From: Streptomyces sp. DSM 15324
GTDB lineage: Bacteria; Actinomycetota; Actinomycetes; Streptomycetales; Streptomycetaceae
Assembly: GCF_001514285.1 (NCBI RefSeq)
Contig: NZ_KQ949027.1
Coordinates: forward strand, 519,981 to 583,980
Reading direction: 5' to 3'
Length of the DNA: 64,000 nt
The position numbers were made by a program, and so were the translations under genes. Each line of letters starts with the position of its first letter. The first letter of the stretch is position 1. Positions 42,036-50,638 of this stretch are shown here, piece after piece. Under the pieces are notes generated by a model that did not search any database, had not been told where the DNA came from, and saw only the letters and a program-made list of their open reading frames with translations.

Positions 42036-42079
42036 GGCCGGAAGGGCCGTACCCCACGAGGGATACGGCCCTTCCGGCC
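42036..42079 (-). terminator. Terminator of the sseA-DUF1416 operon
   Basis: GGCCGGAAGGGCCGTA (42036-42051) pairs perfectly with 42064-42079. It lies past the DUF1416 stop and before the DUF3099 gene. Direct repeats of GTCGTCAGAC at about 42092-42145 separate it from DUF1416. Confidence 0.88.
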
Positions 42080-42173
42080 TTACACCGTCATACGGTCGTC
42101 AGACGTCGTCAGACGTCCTCGGACCGTCGTCAGACCTGTCGGCGTCCGTCACAGACCGCCGAGCCCTGCGGTC

Positions 42174-42461
42174 TCAGACCGCGATCGCGACCTCGGCGAG
42201 TCCGCCCTGCTGGGCGACGACCGTGCGGTCGGCGGTGGCGCCGGGGACGAGGGCGCGGACGGTCCAGGTGCCCTCGGCCGCGTAGAAGCGGAACTGGCCC
42301 GTGGCGGAGGTGGGGACCTCCGCGGTGAACTCGCCGGTCGAGTCCAGCAGCCGGACGTAACCGACGACGGGCTCGCCGTCGCGGGTCACCTGGCCCTGGA
42401 TCGTGGTCTCACCGGGCTTGATCGTCGAGGCGTCCGGGCCGCCGGCCTTCGCTCCACACAT
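42174..42461 (-). CDS. DUF1416 protein, downstream of sseA
   Basis: A 95-residue protein starting MCGAKAGGPDASTIKPGETT, with a beta-sandwich pattern (IQGQVTRDGEPVVGYVRLLD). The ATG at 42461 has GGAG at the right distance; the ATG at 42473 would lack one. DUF1416 genes follow thiosulfate sulfurtransferase genes throughout actinobacteria and are thought to act in the same sulfur pathway. Confidence 0.9.
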   Translation of the reverse strand: MCGAKAGGPDASTIKPGETTIQGQVTRDGEPVVGYVRLLDSTGEFTAEVPTSATGQFRFYAAEGTWTVRALVPGATADRTVVAQQGGLAEVAIAV

Positions 42462-42529
42462 GTCTTTCTCCATCGGGGTCTGACCGGACGGAAGGAAGGC
42501 CGGTCGGTCGGGTTTGCGGGCTGGGTGGG

Positions 42530-43369
42530 TTACTTGTTGGCGCCGAGCTCGATCGGCACCCCGACCAGGGAGCCGTACTCGGTCCAGGAGCCGTCGTAGT
42601 TCTTGACGTTCTCGACGCCGAGCAGCTCGTGCAGGACGAACCAGGTCAGGGCCGAGCGCTCGCCGATGCGGCAGTAGGCGATGGTGTCCTTGGAGAGGTC
42701 CACCTGCTCGGCGGCGTAGAGCTCCTTGAGCTCGTCGTCCGACTTGAAGGTGCCGTCGTCGTTGGCGTTCTTCGACCACGGGATGTTGCGCGCGGTCGGG
42801 ACGTGGCCCGGGCGCTGGGACTGCTCCTGCGGCAGGTGGGCCGGGGCGAGCAGCTTGCCGGAGAACTCGTCGGGCGACCGGACGTCGACCAGGTTCTGCG
42901 AGCCGATCGCGGCGACGACGTCGTCACGGAAGGCGCGGATGGCGGTGTTCTGCGGCTTGGCGGTGTACGTGGTCTCGGCGCGCACCGGGACCTCGTCGAC
43001 CAGCTCGCGGGCGTCCAGCTCCCACTTCTTGCGGCCGCCGTCGAGGAGCTTGACGTTCTCGTGGCCGTAGAGCTTGAAGTACCAGTACGCGTACGAGGCG
43101 AACCAGTTGTTGTTGCCGCCGTAGAGGATCACCAGGGTGTCGTTGCCGATGCCCTTCGCCGACAGGAGCTTCTCGAAGCCCTCCTGGTCGATGAAGTCGC
43201 GGCGGACCGGGTCCTGGAGGTCCTGGGTCCAGTCGATCCGGATGGCGTTGCGGATGTGGTTCTTCTCGTAGGCCGACGTGTCCTCGTCGACCTCGACGAT
43301 GGCGATGTCGGCGTTGTCGAGGTTGGCCTCGACCCAGTCGGCATCGACCAGGACTTCGCTGCGGCTCAT
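42530..43369 (-). CDS. sseA: Thiosulfate/3-mercaptopyruvate sulfurtransferase
   Basis: A 279-residue two-domain rhodanese. The active-site Cys is in CRIGERS near residue 235 of the C-terminal domain; the N-terminal domain is structural and lacks Cys (ILYGGNNNWFASY). It transfers sulfane sulfur from thiosulfate to cyanide or thiols. GGAGGAGAAC precedes the ATG. A 27-codon Cys-containing leader gene lies 144 bases upstream on the same transcript. Confidence 0.95.
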   Translation of the reverse strand: MSRSEVLVDADWVEANLDNADIAIVEVDEDTSAYEKNHIRNAIRIDWTQDLQDPVRRDFIDQEGFEKLLSAKGIGNDTLVILYGGNNNWFASYAYWYFKLYGHENVKLLDGGRKKWELDARELVDEVPVRAETTYTAKPQNTAIRAFRDDVVAAIGSQNLVDVRSPDEFSGKLLAPAHLPQEQSQRPGHVPTARNIPWSKNANDDGTFKSDDELKELYAAEQVDLSKDTIAYCRIGERSALTWFVLHELLGVENVKNYDGSWTEYGSLVGVPIELGANK

Positions 43370-43512
43370 GCTCGTTCTCCTCCGGGGCAGTTGCGGCGGG
43401 GGTGTGCAAGAAAGAAGAGGGGTGCGCGGCCGGGGCTCGCCGGCGGCCGGCGCACGGATGCCCTCGGTTCGAGGGCGCCGGGAGGCGCGGAAGGCCGGCG
43501 GCGCTTCCGCTG

Positions 43513-43596
43513 TCAGACGGTGCGACAGAGCATGGCGGCGACGCGGCACAGGTCTACTGCCCGCCGCTTCGTGAGATCCGCCTGTCGCTGCATCAT
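43513..43596 (-). CDS. 27-residue Cys-containing leader peptide of sseA
   Basis: MMQRQADLTKRRAVDLCRVA followed by AMLCRTV and a stop. This is the LTxRRaVDLCRvaamLCR leader type that precedes sulfur-assimilation genes in actinobacteria; in mycobacteria a similar Cys-codon upstream frame makes the sulfurtransferase operon respond to cysteine. Two UGC/UGU codons lie near its end. The 143-base gap before sseA has a CCCTCG-AAC-CGAGGG hairpin and a C/U-rich run. Confidence 0.85.
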   Translation of the reverse strand: MMQRQADLTKRRAVDLCRVAAMLCRTV

Positions 43597-43804
43597 GCCG
43601 TCGATCGTAGGGACGGACAGGCAGGCGTGTCACCAGCGGGCCGGATGATGAGATGCGATCGTCCAGATGTCGGGACGGAGGAGGCGCCAGGGCGTCCCCG
43701 CAGGGGCTCGGGGCTCATGTATTGCTCGCCACATCTACGGTTCGGACGGCGGCGTCTCGCCTGTCGGAACGCTCTCTCGGACGTCTCTCTACAGACGTCT
43801 CTCT

Positions 43805-43827
43805 ACAGGCGTCTCTCAGACGCCTGT
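43805..43827 (-). terminator. Hairpin after the LmeA-like gene
   Basis: ACAGGCGTCT (43805-43814), CTC, AGACGCCTGT (43818-43827): perfect 10-bp stem 27 bases past the gene's stop. Two copies of ACGTCTCTCTACAG at 43781-43794 and 43795-43808 overlap it. Confidence 0.75.
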
Positions 43828-43853
43828 CACGGACATCCCGGCACCAGGGGCGC

Positions 43854-44591
43854 TTACCCGGCGAGCCGGACGTTCGAACCCTTCACCGTGATCTCCACAC
43901 CGTCCCTGCCCGCCTGCACCTTGTCGAGAGTGATGCCGCCGGGCAGCCCCTCGATCTTCTGCCGGAAGTCGGTGACGGTGCGGACCTCCCTCTCGGCGGC
44001 CGTCACCCCGCGGAAGTCGGGAAGCGAGTCGGCGTGCACCCGCACGGTGTCGCCCTCGACGCTGACCGAGCTCAGCACGGAGACGGGGTTCTTGAGCCTC
44101 ACGCCCAGGACGGTCGCCTCGACGGTGACCTTGATCTTGCCGTTGCCGCCGTCGGAGAGGCCGACGACCTCGGCGGTGAGTCCGGGCGCGACCCGGGTCT
44201 CCTCGGACTTGGCGGTCTTCAGCAGCTCGTCGTAGGCGACGGTCGCCGTGCCGGAGGCCGTGGTGGCGGTGGCCGAGCTGTAGTCGCCGGAGAACGCGAC
44301 GCCCCTCATGTCGGCCCGGAGGTCGTCGATGCGCAGGCTCTGCCCGTTGACGCCGGTGTCGGCCTCGTAGTCCTCGATGCCGACCTCGATGTCGTCCAGC
44401 GAGCCGCCGGCCATCTGGGTGAGGAAGGGGAAGCCCTTGATGGACACGTCGGGGGTGGTGGCGAGACCCTCGGTGGTCCTCAGCTTGTCCGCCACCTCGC
44501 CCTCGGCGAAGTGGACGGCGAGGCGGTCCACGAGGACGAAGAGGCCCCCCAGGACCACGACGATGATCAGCAGTATGCGAAGCGCGCGCAT
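43854..44591 (-). CDS. LmeA-like (DUF2993) phospholipid-binding protein
   Basis: A 245-residue exported protein with an uncleaved or signal-like N-terminal helix (LRILLIIVVVLGGLFVLVDR) and a DUF2993 beta-sheet domain. Mycobacterial LmeA of this family binds phospholipids and supports lipomannan synthesis. The ATG at 44591 follows GGGGGA. The role in Streptomyces is unknown. Confidence 0.85.
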   Translation of the reverse strand: MRALRILLIIVVVLGGLFVLVDRLAVHFAEGEVADKLRTTEGLATTPDVSIKGFPFLTQMAGGSLDDIEVGIEDYEADTGVNGQSLRIDDLRADMRGVAFSGDYSSATATTASGTATVAYDELLKTAKSEETRVAPGLTAEVVGLSDGGNGKIKVTVEATVLGVRLKNPVSVLSSVSVEGDTVRVHADSLPDFRGVTAAEREVRTVTDFRQKIEGLPGGITLDKVQAGRDGVEITVKGSNVRLAG

Positions 44592-44710
44592 GAAGGTGTC
44601 CCCCGGTTCAGGTCGCTTTGCGGCCCACCGTAACCCTGGGGGCAAGGGACACCGCGGAACTGTCGATCAGCTGTGACACGCCGTCCCCTACATCCCGTAG
44701 TCCATGCCGT

Positions 44711-45940
44711 CTAGCCCAGCGCCCGCCCCAGCACGTAGACCGCCGGTGCGGCGGCCGCGAGGGGCAGGGCCACGCCCGCGGTGAAGTGGACGAAGCGGGA
44801 GGGGTAGTCGTAGCTCGCGACCCGGTGGCCGATCAGGGCGCACACCGCGGCGCCCGCGCCGAGCAGCGCGCCCGGCGCGCCCATCCCGGTCACCCCGCCG
44901 ACCGCGATGCCCGCGCCCGCGGCGGCGAGCAGCGAGACGACGACGGAGGCCGGGGTCGGCAGCGGCAGCGCGCGGGCCAGGACGGCGACGGCGACGGCCG
45001 CGGCACCCACGGTCACCGCGTCGGGGTCCGCGCCGAGGTGTCCGGTCGCGGTGATCGCCAGCGCGGCGGAGACGATGGTGGCCATCAGGCCGTACATCCG
45101 CTCGTCGGGGTCGGCGTGCGAGCGGAGCTGGAGCACCAGGCAGAGCAGCACCCACACGCCGAGGGTGCCGAGGATCGCGGCGGGCGCGTTCCCCCGGCCG
45201 GCGGCGAGCAGCGCCGCGTCCGAGACCAGCGCGCCGAGGAAGGCGAGCGCGATGCCCTGCCGGGCGGGCCACATGCCGTTCAGCCGGAACCAGCCGGCCG
45301 CCGTCACCGCCTGGAGCACGACGAGCGGCACGAGCAGGGCGTACGAACCGATGGCCGCCGCGCCGGACAGGAGCAGGCCCAGCAGCGCGGTGAGCGCGGC
45401 GGGCTGCATCCCGGGCTCGATGATCGGCGAACGCCCTTCGAGCCGCGCCCGCTGGGCGTCGGTCACCCGGGAGTTGCCGGCGAGGGTGGCGGGACCGTAG
45501 GCCGCGGCCGCCTCGGGCTGGGCGGGGCCATAGCCCGCGGTCGCCTCGGGCTGGGCGGGACCAAAGGCCGCGGTCGCCTCGGGCTGGGCGGGTGCGGCGG
45601 CTTGGCCTGCGTAGGCCTGGTGGGCGGAGTAGCCCTGGTGCTCGGGGTGGCCGGGGTAGCCCTGGTGGCCAGGCTGCCCGGCGTGACGTGCAGGCCCGGC
45701 GGGACCCACGTGCCCCGCAGGCGCGGAGGGCCCCGCGTGCCCCCCAGGCCCCGCGTGCCCCGGGTACGCGCCCGGCGCGTCCGCGGTGACCGGCGGCTGG
45801 ACGCTGGTCTCCCAGGTCTGGCCCTGCCACTGCTGGGTGTACTGGAGGTGCGCCTGCGGGTCGTCGTGGCCCTGTTGCTGCGCGGGCCAGTTCTGCTGGT
45901 CGTATCCCGGGTACTGCTGATACGGCTGCTGGTCGGTCAT
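44711..45940 (-). CDS. Polytopic membrane protein with 11-residue repeats
   Basis: A 409-residue protein. The first 160 residues are a hydrophilic Gln/Pro/His/Gly-rich region including three tandem units QPEATAAFGPA, QPEATAGYGPA and QPEAAAAYGPA. The rest has about eight membrane helices (AALTALLGLLLSGAAAIGSY ...). The ATG at 45940 is 2 bases after the MoaD stop and has GGAGGGTGAG upstream, so the two are an operon. Unknown function. Confidence 0.83.
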   Translation of the reverse strand: MTDQQPYQQYPGYDQQNWPAQQQGHDDPQAHLQYTQQWQGQTWETSVQPPVTADAPGAYPGHAGPGGHAGPSAPAGHVGPAGPARHAGQPGHQGYPGHPEHQGYSAHQAYAGQAAAPAQPEATAAFGPAQPEATAGYGPAQPEAAAAYGPATLAGNSRVTDAQRARLEGRSPIIEPGMQPAALTALLGLLLSGAAAIGSYALLVPLVVLQAVTAAGWFRLNGMWPARQGIALAFLGALVSDAALLAAGRGNAPAAILGTLGVWVLLCLVLQLRSHADPDERMYGLMATIVSAALAITATGHLGADPDAVTVGAAAVAVAVLARALPLPTPASVVVSLLAAAGAGIAVGGVTGMGAPGALLGAGAAVCALIGHRVASYDYPSRFVHFTAGVALPLAAAAPAVYVLGRALG

Positions 45941-45942
45941 CC

Positions 45943-46197
45943 TCACCCTCCTGCGAACGGCGGGAGCACCTCGACCGTGCCGCCGTCGGCCAGCCGTACC
46001 GTCTCATGTGCGCGGGTGCCCACGGGGTCACCGTCGATCAGGAACGAGCATCGCCGCAGCACACGCGTGAGTTCACCGGGGTGTCGCACACGCGCGGCGT
46101 CGAGGGCCTCGGCGAGGGTGTCCGCGTCGTACGGCTCCTCGTCGACCCCGGCCGCGGCCTTGGCGGCCGCCCAGTAGCGCACCGTGACCTTGGGCAT
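45943..46197 (-). CDS. MoaD/ThiS-family sulfur carrier
   Basis: An 84-residue beta-grasp protein with the C-terminal GG needed for adenylation and thiocarboxylation (EVLPPFAGG). It could serve molybdopterin synthesis or another sulfur-transfer path; no moaE partner is near. It heads a two-gene operon with the membrane protein downstream. Confidence 0.92.
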   Translation of the reverse strand: MPKVTVRYWAAAKAAAGVDEEPYDADTLAEALDAARVRHPGELTRVLRRCSFLIDGDPVGTRAHETVRLADGGTVEVLPPFAGG

Positions 46198-46329
46198 CGC
46201 GTTCCTTCTCGGATCGGTTGTTCTGGCGTCTCGGTTGTTCCGTCGTCTGTTCTGTCGTCCCGGTCGGTCCGCCGTCTCGTCGGGCCGTCGTCTCGCCGGT
46301 CCGTCGTCGGTTCACCGACAGGGTTCAGG

Positions 46330-47166
46330 CTAGCCCGCCCGGGCCACCGCCCAGTCCGCGATCCGGGCCAGCAGGGCGTCGTCGGCCGCGTGCTCGGCGT
46401 GGCCCATGCCGGGTTCCAGCCAGAGTTCGCCGTGTTCGCCCGCCGCCGCGGCGAGCATCCGGGGGTGGTCGAGGGGGAAGTAGCCGTCGCGGTCGCCGTG
46501 GACGATCAGCAGCGGGGCGGGCGCGATCCGCGGGACCGCCTCGGTCGGGGAGAGCGGTACGGGGTCCCAGTCGCGGTGGTGGATACGGGTGCGGAAGCCC
46601 CAGCGACCGAGCAGCCGGCCCTCGGGGCGGGTGATCAGCCAGTGCACCCGGCGCATGGCGACGGTTCCCCGGTAGTACCAGCGGGCGGGCGCGCTGACGG
46701 AGACGACGGCGTCCACCCCCCGGTGCAGGGCCGCGTGCCGGAGCACGACCGAGCCGCCCATCGAGAAGCCGACGGTCACCACGCGCGCGTGGCCGAGCGA
46801 GCGGGCCCACGCGACGGCGGCCTCCAGGTCCAGGACCTCCTTGTCGCCGACCGTCGAACGCCCGCCGGAGCGCCCGTGGCCCCGGAAGGAGAAGGTGACG
46901 ACGGCCCCGTACCGCGCGAAGGCCTCGGCGACCCGGCGTACCTGGGGGCGGTCGGCGTCGCCGGTGAAGCCGTGCGCGATCACGAACACCGGGTGAACGG
47001 GGGATGGCGGCGCACTGTTGTATACGACCGAACCCGGGTTGTATACGGAATCGATCGGAATACCGTCGACGGTGCGCCGAAACGTCCGCAAAGGTGTGCG
47101 GGTGCCCGTCTCATAGTTCGGACGTACGGTGGAACGGGCCACATGACCTGCCCGGCTGTTGCTCAT
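46330..47166 (-). CDS. Alpha/beta hydrolase
   Basis: A 278-residue serine hydrolase: oxyanion HGFTGD near residue 65, nucleophile elbow GFSMGGS, acid in HGDRDGYFPL and the final His in GMGHAEHA. The ATG at 47166 is followed by a variable N-terminus; two GTTGTATACG sequences lie in codons 40-50. Divergent from glnR. Between it and moaD are 130 bases of degenerate CGTCGT-type low-complexity DNA. Confidence 0.88.
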   Translation of the reverse strand: MSNSRAGHVARSTVRPNYETGTRTPLRTFRRTVDGIPIDSVYNPGSVVYNSAPPSPVHPVFVIAHGFTGDADRPQVRRVAEAFARYGAVVTFSFRGHGRSGGRSTVGDKEVLDLEAAVAWARSLGHARVVTVGFSMGGSVVLRHAALHRGVDAVVSVSAPARWYYRGTVAMRRVHWLITRPEGRLLGRWGFRTRIHHRDWDPVPLSPTEAVPRIAPAPLLIVHGDRDGYFPLDHPRMLAAAAGEHGELWLEPGMGHAEHAADDALLARIADWAVARAG

Positions 47167-47244
47167 GTGGGCTATTCTGCTGGGCAGAGGACTCGGGCAG
47201 CGTAGCCCCCGGGTCCTTTTGTGCTTTCGGAAGCGTTGTATACG
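47017..47244. repeat. Three GTTGTATACG copies near glnR
   Basis: Exact 10-mers at 47017-47026, 47038-47047 and 47235-47244, all in the same orientation. The first two are 21 bases apart within the hydrolase gene; the third is in the glnR-hydrolase spacer. Confidence 0.75.
47189..47220 (+). terminator. Hairpin plus T-run upstream of glnR
   Basis: GGACTCGGG (47189-47197) pairs with CCCGGGTCC (47208-47216, one G-U), followed by TTTT at 47217-47220. It has the form of an intrinsic terminator on the plus strand, yet no plus-strand gene precedes it; it could attenuate a glnR leader or end a small RNA. Confidence 0.55.
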
Positions 47245-47360
47245 AAGCGGGAAACTCCAGGTGACCGCGGGTGTACGGGGCCTTCGGGAACGTGCAGTGC
47301 AGTGCCGCAGTGCCGTAGTGCCGCAAACGTCCTCGCAGGGACCGAGGAGGAACCAGACAT

Positions 47361-48140
47361 ATGAGTTCTCTGCTGCTCCTGACCAATGCCCTCCAGCCGT
47401 CGACCGAGGTGCTGCCCGCCCTCGGCCTGCTGCTGCACAACGTGCGCGTCGCTCCGGCGGAGGGGCCCGCACTCGTCGACACCCCGGGCGCCGACGTCAT
47501 CCTGATCGACGGCCGGCGCGACCTCCCGCAGGTGCGCAGCCTGTGCCAGCTGCTGCGCTCGACCGGACCGGGCTGTCCGCTCATCCTGGTCGTCACCGAG
47601 GGCGGCCTGGCCGCCGTCACCGCCGACTGGGGCATCGACGACGTCCTCCTCGACACCGCCGGCCCGGCGGAGGTGGAGGCGCGGCTGCGGCTCGCCATGG
47701 GCCGCCAGCAGATCGTCAACGACGACTCCCCGATGGAGATCCGCAACGGCGATCTGTCGGTGGACGAGGCGACGTACAGCGCGAAGCTGAAGGGCCGGGT
47801 CCTCGACCTCACCTTCAAGGAGTTCGAGCTGCTGAAGTACCTGGCCCAGCACCCCGGCCGGGTGTTCACCCGCGCACAGCTCCTCCAGGAGGTGTGGGGC
47901 TACGACTACTTCGGCGGCACCCGCACGGTCGATGTGCACGTACGGCGGCTGCGCGCCAAGCTCGGCCCGGAGCACGAGTCGCTGATCGGCACCGTCCGGA
48001 ACGTGGGTTATCGATTCGTTACGCCCGAGAAGGCGGAGCGCGGGAGCGACGAGGCGAAGGCCAAGGCCGGCCGGGTAAACGCGGACGATCCGGACAACAC
48101 GGTCGCCGTCGGCGCCGAAGAGGTCACAGCGGACGCCTAG
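47361..48140 (+). CDS. glnR: GlnR, nitrogen master regulator
   Basis: A 259-residue orphan OmpR-type regulator almost identical to S. coelicolor GlnR (SCO4159), starting MSSLLLLTNALQPSTEVLPA. The receiver keeps D50 (VILIDGRRD) but lacks the acidic pair and other pocket residues, so it is not phosphorylated in the usual way. The winged helix is at about 130-225 (RVLDLTFKEFELLKYLAQHP). GlnR activates amtB, glnA, glnII and other nitrogen genes and is in turn repressed by PhoP, also encoded here. Start ATG 47361 with GAGGAGG upstream. Confidence 0.97.
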   Translation: MSSLLLLTNALQPSTEVLPALGLLLHNVRVAPAEGPALVDTPGADVILIDGRRDLPQVRSLCQLLRSTGPGCPLILVVTEGGLAAVTADWGIDDVLLDTAGPAEVEARLRLAMGRQQIVNDDSPMEIRNGDLSVDEATYSAKLKGRVLDLTFKEFELLKYLAQHPGRVFTRAQLLQEVWGYDYFGGTRTVDVHVRRLRAKLGPEHESLIGTVRNVGYRFVTPEKAERGSDEAKAKAGRVNADDPDNTVAVGAEEVTADA

Positions 48141-48266
48141 TACTCGCCGGTACCTCTCGGTTACTCACCGGTACCGGGCCGGATCCGCTCGGCGGAGGCA
48201 TTGCTTCCGCACAGGGACGTGACGTACGCCCTGCCCAGAGCGGGTCCATCCGCGTAGACTCCGCGC

Positions 48267-49289
48267 GTGGCCAAGGTGACTCGGGACGACGTCGCACGAC
48301 TGGCGGGGACCTCCACCGCCGTCGTCAGCTACGTCATCAACAACGGACCCCGGCCGGTCGCCCCGGCCACGCGCGAGCGCGTCCTCGCCGCGATCAAGGA
48401 GCTGGGCTACCGGCCCGACCGGGTCGCGCAGGCGATGGCGTCCCGGCGCACGGACCTCATAGGTCTGATCATCCCGGACGCCCGCCAGCCCTTCTTCGGC
48501 GAGATGGCCCACGCGGTCGAGCAGGCCGCCTCCGAGCGCGGGAAGATGGTCCTCGTCGGCAACACCGACTACGTCGCCGAGCGCGAGGTCCACTATCTGC
48601 GGGCGTTCCTCGGGATGCGGGTCTCCGGCCTGATCCTCGTCAGCCACGCGCTCAACGACCTGGCCGCGGCCGAGATCGACGCCTGGGACGCCCGGGTGGT
48701 CCTGCTGCACGAGCGGCCCGAGGCCATCGACGACGTCGCCGTCGTCACCGACGACCTGGGCGGCGCCCGGATCGCCGTCCGTCACCTCCTGGAGCACGGC
48801 TGCGCGTACGTCGCCTGCATGGGCGGCACCGCCGAGACCCCCTCCGTCGGCGACCCGGTCTCCGACCACGTCGAGGGCTGGCGGCAGGCCATGGCCGAGG
48901 CCGGGCTCAGCACCGAGGGCCGGCTCTTCGAGGCGCCGTACAACCGCTATGACGCCTACCGCGTCGCCCTCGACCTGCTCTCGGGCCCGGACCGGCCGCC
49001 CGCGATCTTCTGCTCCACCGACGACCAGGCGATCGGCCTGCTGCGCGCGGCCCGCGAGCTGCGCATCGACGTACCGGGCGAGCTGGCCGTCATCGGCTTC
49101 GACGACATCAAGGAAGCCGCCCTCGCTGACCCGCCCATGACAACGATCGCATCGGACCGCTCGGCGATGGCCCGCGCGGCCGTGGACCTGGTCCTGGACG
49201 ACGGGGTGCGGATCGCGGGCTCCCGCCGCGAACGCCTCAAGCAGTTCCCGTCCCGGCTGGTGACCCGCCGCTCGTGCGGCTGCGCCTGA
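48267..49289 (+). CDS. LacI-family regulator
   Basis: A 340-residue regulator: LacI HTH at residues 4-25 (VTRDDVARLAGTSTAVVSYV INN, in two pieces), hinge helix, and a periplasmic-binding-protein-like sugar domain. The inducer is unknown and no sugar transporter lies next to it. The GTG has TAGACT 7-12 bases upstream, a leaderless layout. Confidence 0.92.
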   Translation: MAKVTRDDVARLAGTSTAVVSYVINNGPRPVAPATRERVLAAIKELGYRPDRVAQAMASRRTDLIGLIIPDARQPFFGEMAHAVEQAASERGKMVLVGNTDYVAEREVHYLRAFLGMRVSGLILVSHALNDLAAAEIDAWDARVVLLHERPEAIDDVAVVTDDLGGARIAVRHLLEHGCAYVACMGGTAETPSVGDPVSDHVEGWRQAMAEAGLSTEGRLFEAPYNRYDAYRVALDLLSGPDRPPAIFCSTDDQAIGLLRAARELRIDVPGELAVIGFDDIKEAALADPPMTTIASDRSAMARAAVDLVLDDGVRIAGSRRERLKQFPSRLVTRRSCGCA

Positions 49290-49382
49290 CCGTACGGCGT
49301 CACCGTATGAGAGGTCTCTGAGAGGCCCGCGTCCGGTGCCTGTTCCGGCTTTATATCGGGCATACGAGGTTCTGGCGGCGTT

Positions 49383-49410
49383 CTCAGGGAGCACTCAGGA
49401 AGCTCTCATG
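49383..49410. promoter_or_regulatory. 11-nt direct repeats upstream of the HtrA-like gene
   Basis: CTCAGGGAGCA (49383-49393), CTCAGGAAGCT (49394-49404), CTCATGG (from 49405): three head-to-tail units at 11-nt spacing, the pattern of OmpR-family response-regulator sites. CTCAGGGAGCAC recurs at 50624-50635. The adjacent CssR-like regulator is the natural candidate. Confidence 0.65.
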
Positions 49411-49432
49411 GTCACGGGACAAGCTTCTTTCC

Positions 49433-50608
49433 ATGACCGAGAGCTTCCGCCGCAGCGGCGAGTACGAGAACTTCGACACCCCTCACCGGGGCGCCCAGCA
49501 GCACGCTTCCTCCCCCGTCAACCCGGAGTGGCCGCCCCCGCCGGCGTACCAGCCGATGCAGCAGGGCGCGTACCAGCAGCCGCAGCAGCACCACCAGCCG
49601 CAGCCGCAGCCGGTGGTCGAGCCCACCGCGGTGTGGCGGACGCAGGCCGCGCCGGGCGGCGGGGACGGCCACGGCGGCGGAACCGCTCTCCTCACCCCCG
49701 CGGCGGCCGGGCCCGGCGCCCCGGAGCCCGGGAAGAAGCGCACCCGCGGTCCCCTGGCCCTGCTCGCCGCCGTGGCGATCGTCGCCGCGGCCATCGGAGG
49801 CGGCACGGCGTACGGCATACAGGAGCTGACCGGCAAGGACCAGGTGGTCTCCTCCTCCACCACGACCAGCGTGGTGCCGTCCAGCAAGACCGGGAACGTC
49901 GCCTCGATCGCCGCCGCGGTCAGCCCGAGCGTGGTCGAGGTCAACGCCACCCTCAGCAACGGCTCCTCCACCGGCTCCGGTGTGATCATCACCAGTGACG
50001 GTGAGATCGTCACCAACAACCACGTCATCGCGGGCGCCTCCTCGATCAAGGTGAGGACCAGCGACGGCAAGAGCTACACCGCGAAGGTGGTCGGCACCGA
50101 CAGCAAGAAGGACCTCGCGCTGATCAAGCTGGAGAACGCCTCCGGTCTGAAGGCGGCGACCCTCGGCAACTCCGACGGGGTCCAGGTCGGCGACCAGGTC
50201 GTGGCGATCGGCTCCCCCGAGGGCCTGACCGGCACGGTGACCAGCGGCATCGTCTCCGCGCTCAACCGTGACGTGACCGTCTCCACCGACGAGAGCCAGG
50301 GCCAGCAGCAACAGCAGGGCGGCGGCGGATGGCCGTTCGAGTTCGGCGGCCGGCAGTTCAACGGCGACACCGGCTCCTCGACCACCACCTACAAGGCGCT
50401 CCAGACGGACGCCTCGCTCAACCCCGGCAACTCCGGCGGCGCGCTCATCGACGCGAACGGCAACATCGTCGGCATCAACTCCGCCATGTACTCCGCCGCC
50501 TCGTCCTCCTCCTCGGACGCCGGCAGCGTCGGCCTCGGCTTCGCCATCCCGATCAACACCGTCAAGGCCGACCTCGCGACCCTGCGGGCCGGCGGTTCCG
50601 ACAGCTGA
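49433..50608 (+). CDS. HtrA-like membrane-anchored serine protease
   Basis: A 391-residue protein: Gln/Pro-rich cytosolic N-terminus (1-100), one membrane segment (LALLAAVAIVAAAIGGGTAY), and a trypsin-like S1C domain with catalytic His (TNNHVI), Asp (KKDLALIKL) and Ser (NPGNSGGAL). No PDZ domain follows. HtrA-type proteases degrade misfolded exported proteins; the family includes the secretion-stress proteases of S. lividans under CssRS. Next to a two-component system and preceded by 11-nt direct repeats. Confidence 0.93.
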   Translation: MTESFRRSGEYENFDTPHRGAQQHASSPVNPEWPPPPAYQPMQQGAYQQPQQHHQPQPQPVVEPTAVWRTQAAPGGGDGHGGGTALLTPAAAGPGAPEPGKKRTRGPLALLAAVAIVAAAIGGGTAYGIQELTGKDQVVSSSTTTSVVPSSKTGNVASIAAAVSPSVVEVNATLSNGSSTGSGVIITSDGEIVTNNHVIAGASSIKVRTSDGKSYTAKVVGTDSKKDLALIKLENASGLKAATLGNSDGVQVGDQVVAIGSPEGLTGTVTSGIVSALNRDVTVSTDESQGQQQQQGGGGWPFEFGGRQFNGDTGSSTTTYKALQTDASLNPGNSGGALIDANGNIVGINSAMYSAASSSSSDAGSVGLGFAIPINTVKADLATLRAGGSDS

Positions 50609-50638
50609 TCCACCCTCCGGCCACTCAGGGAGCACGTC

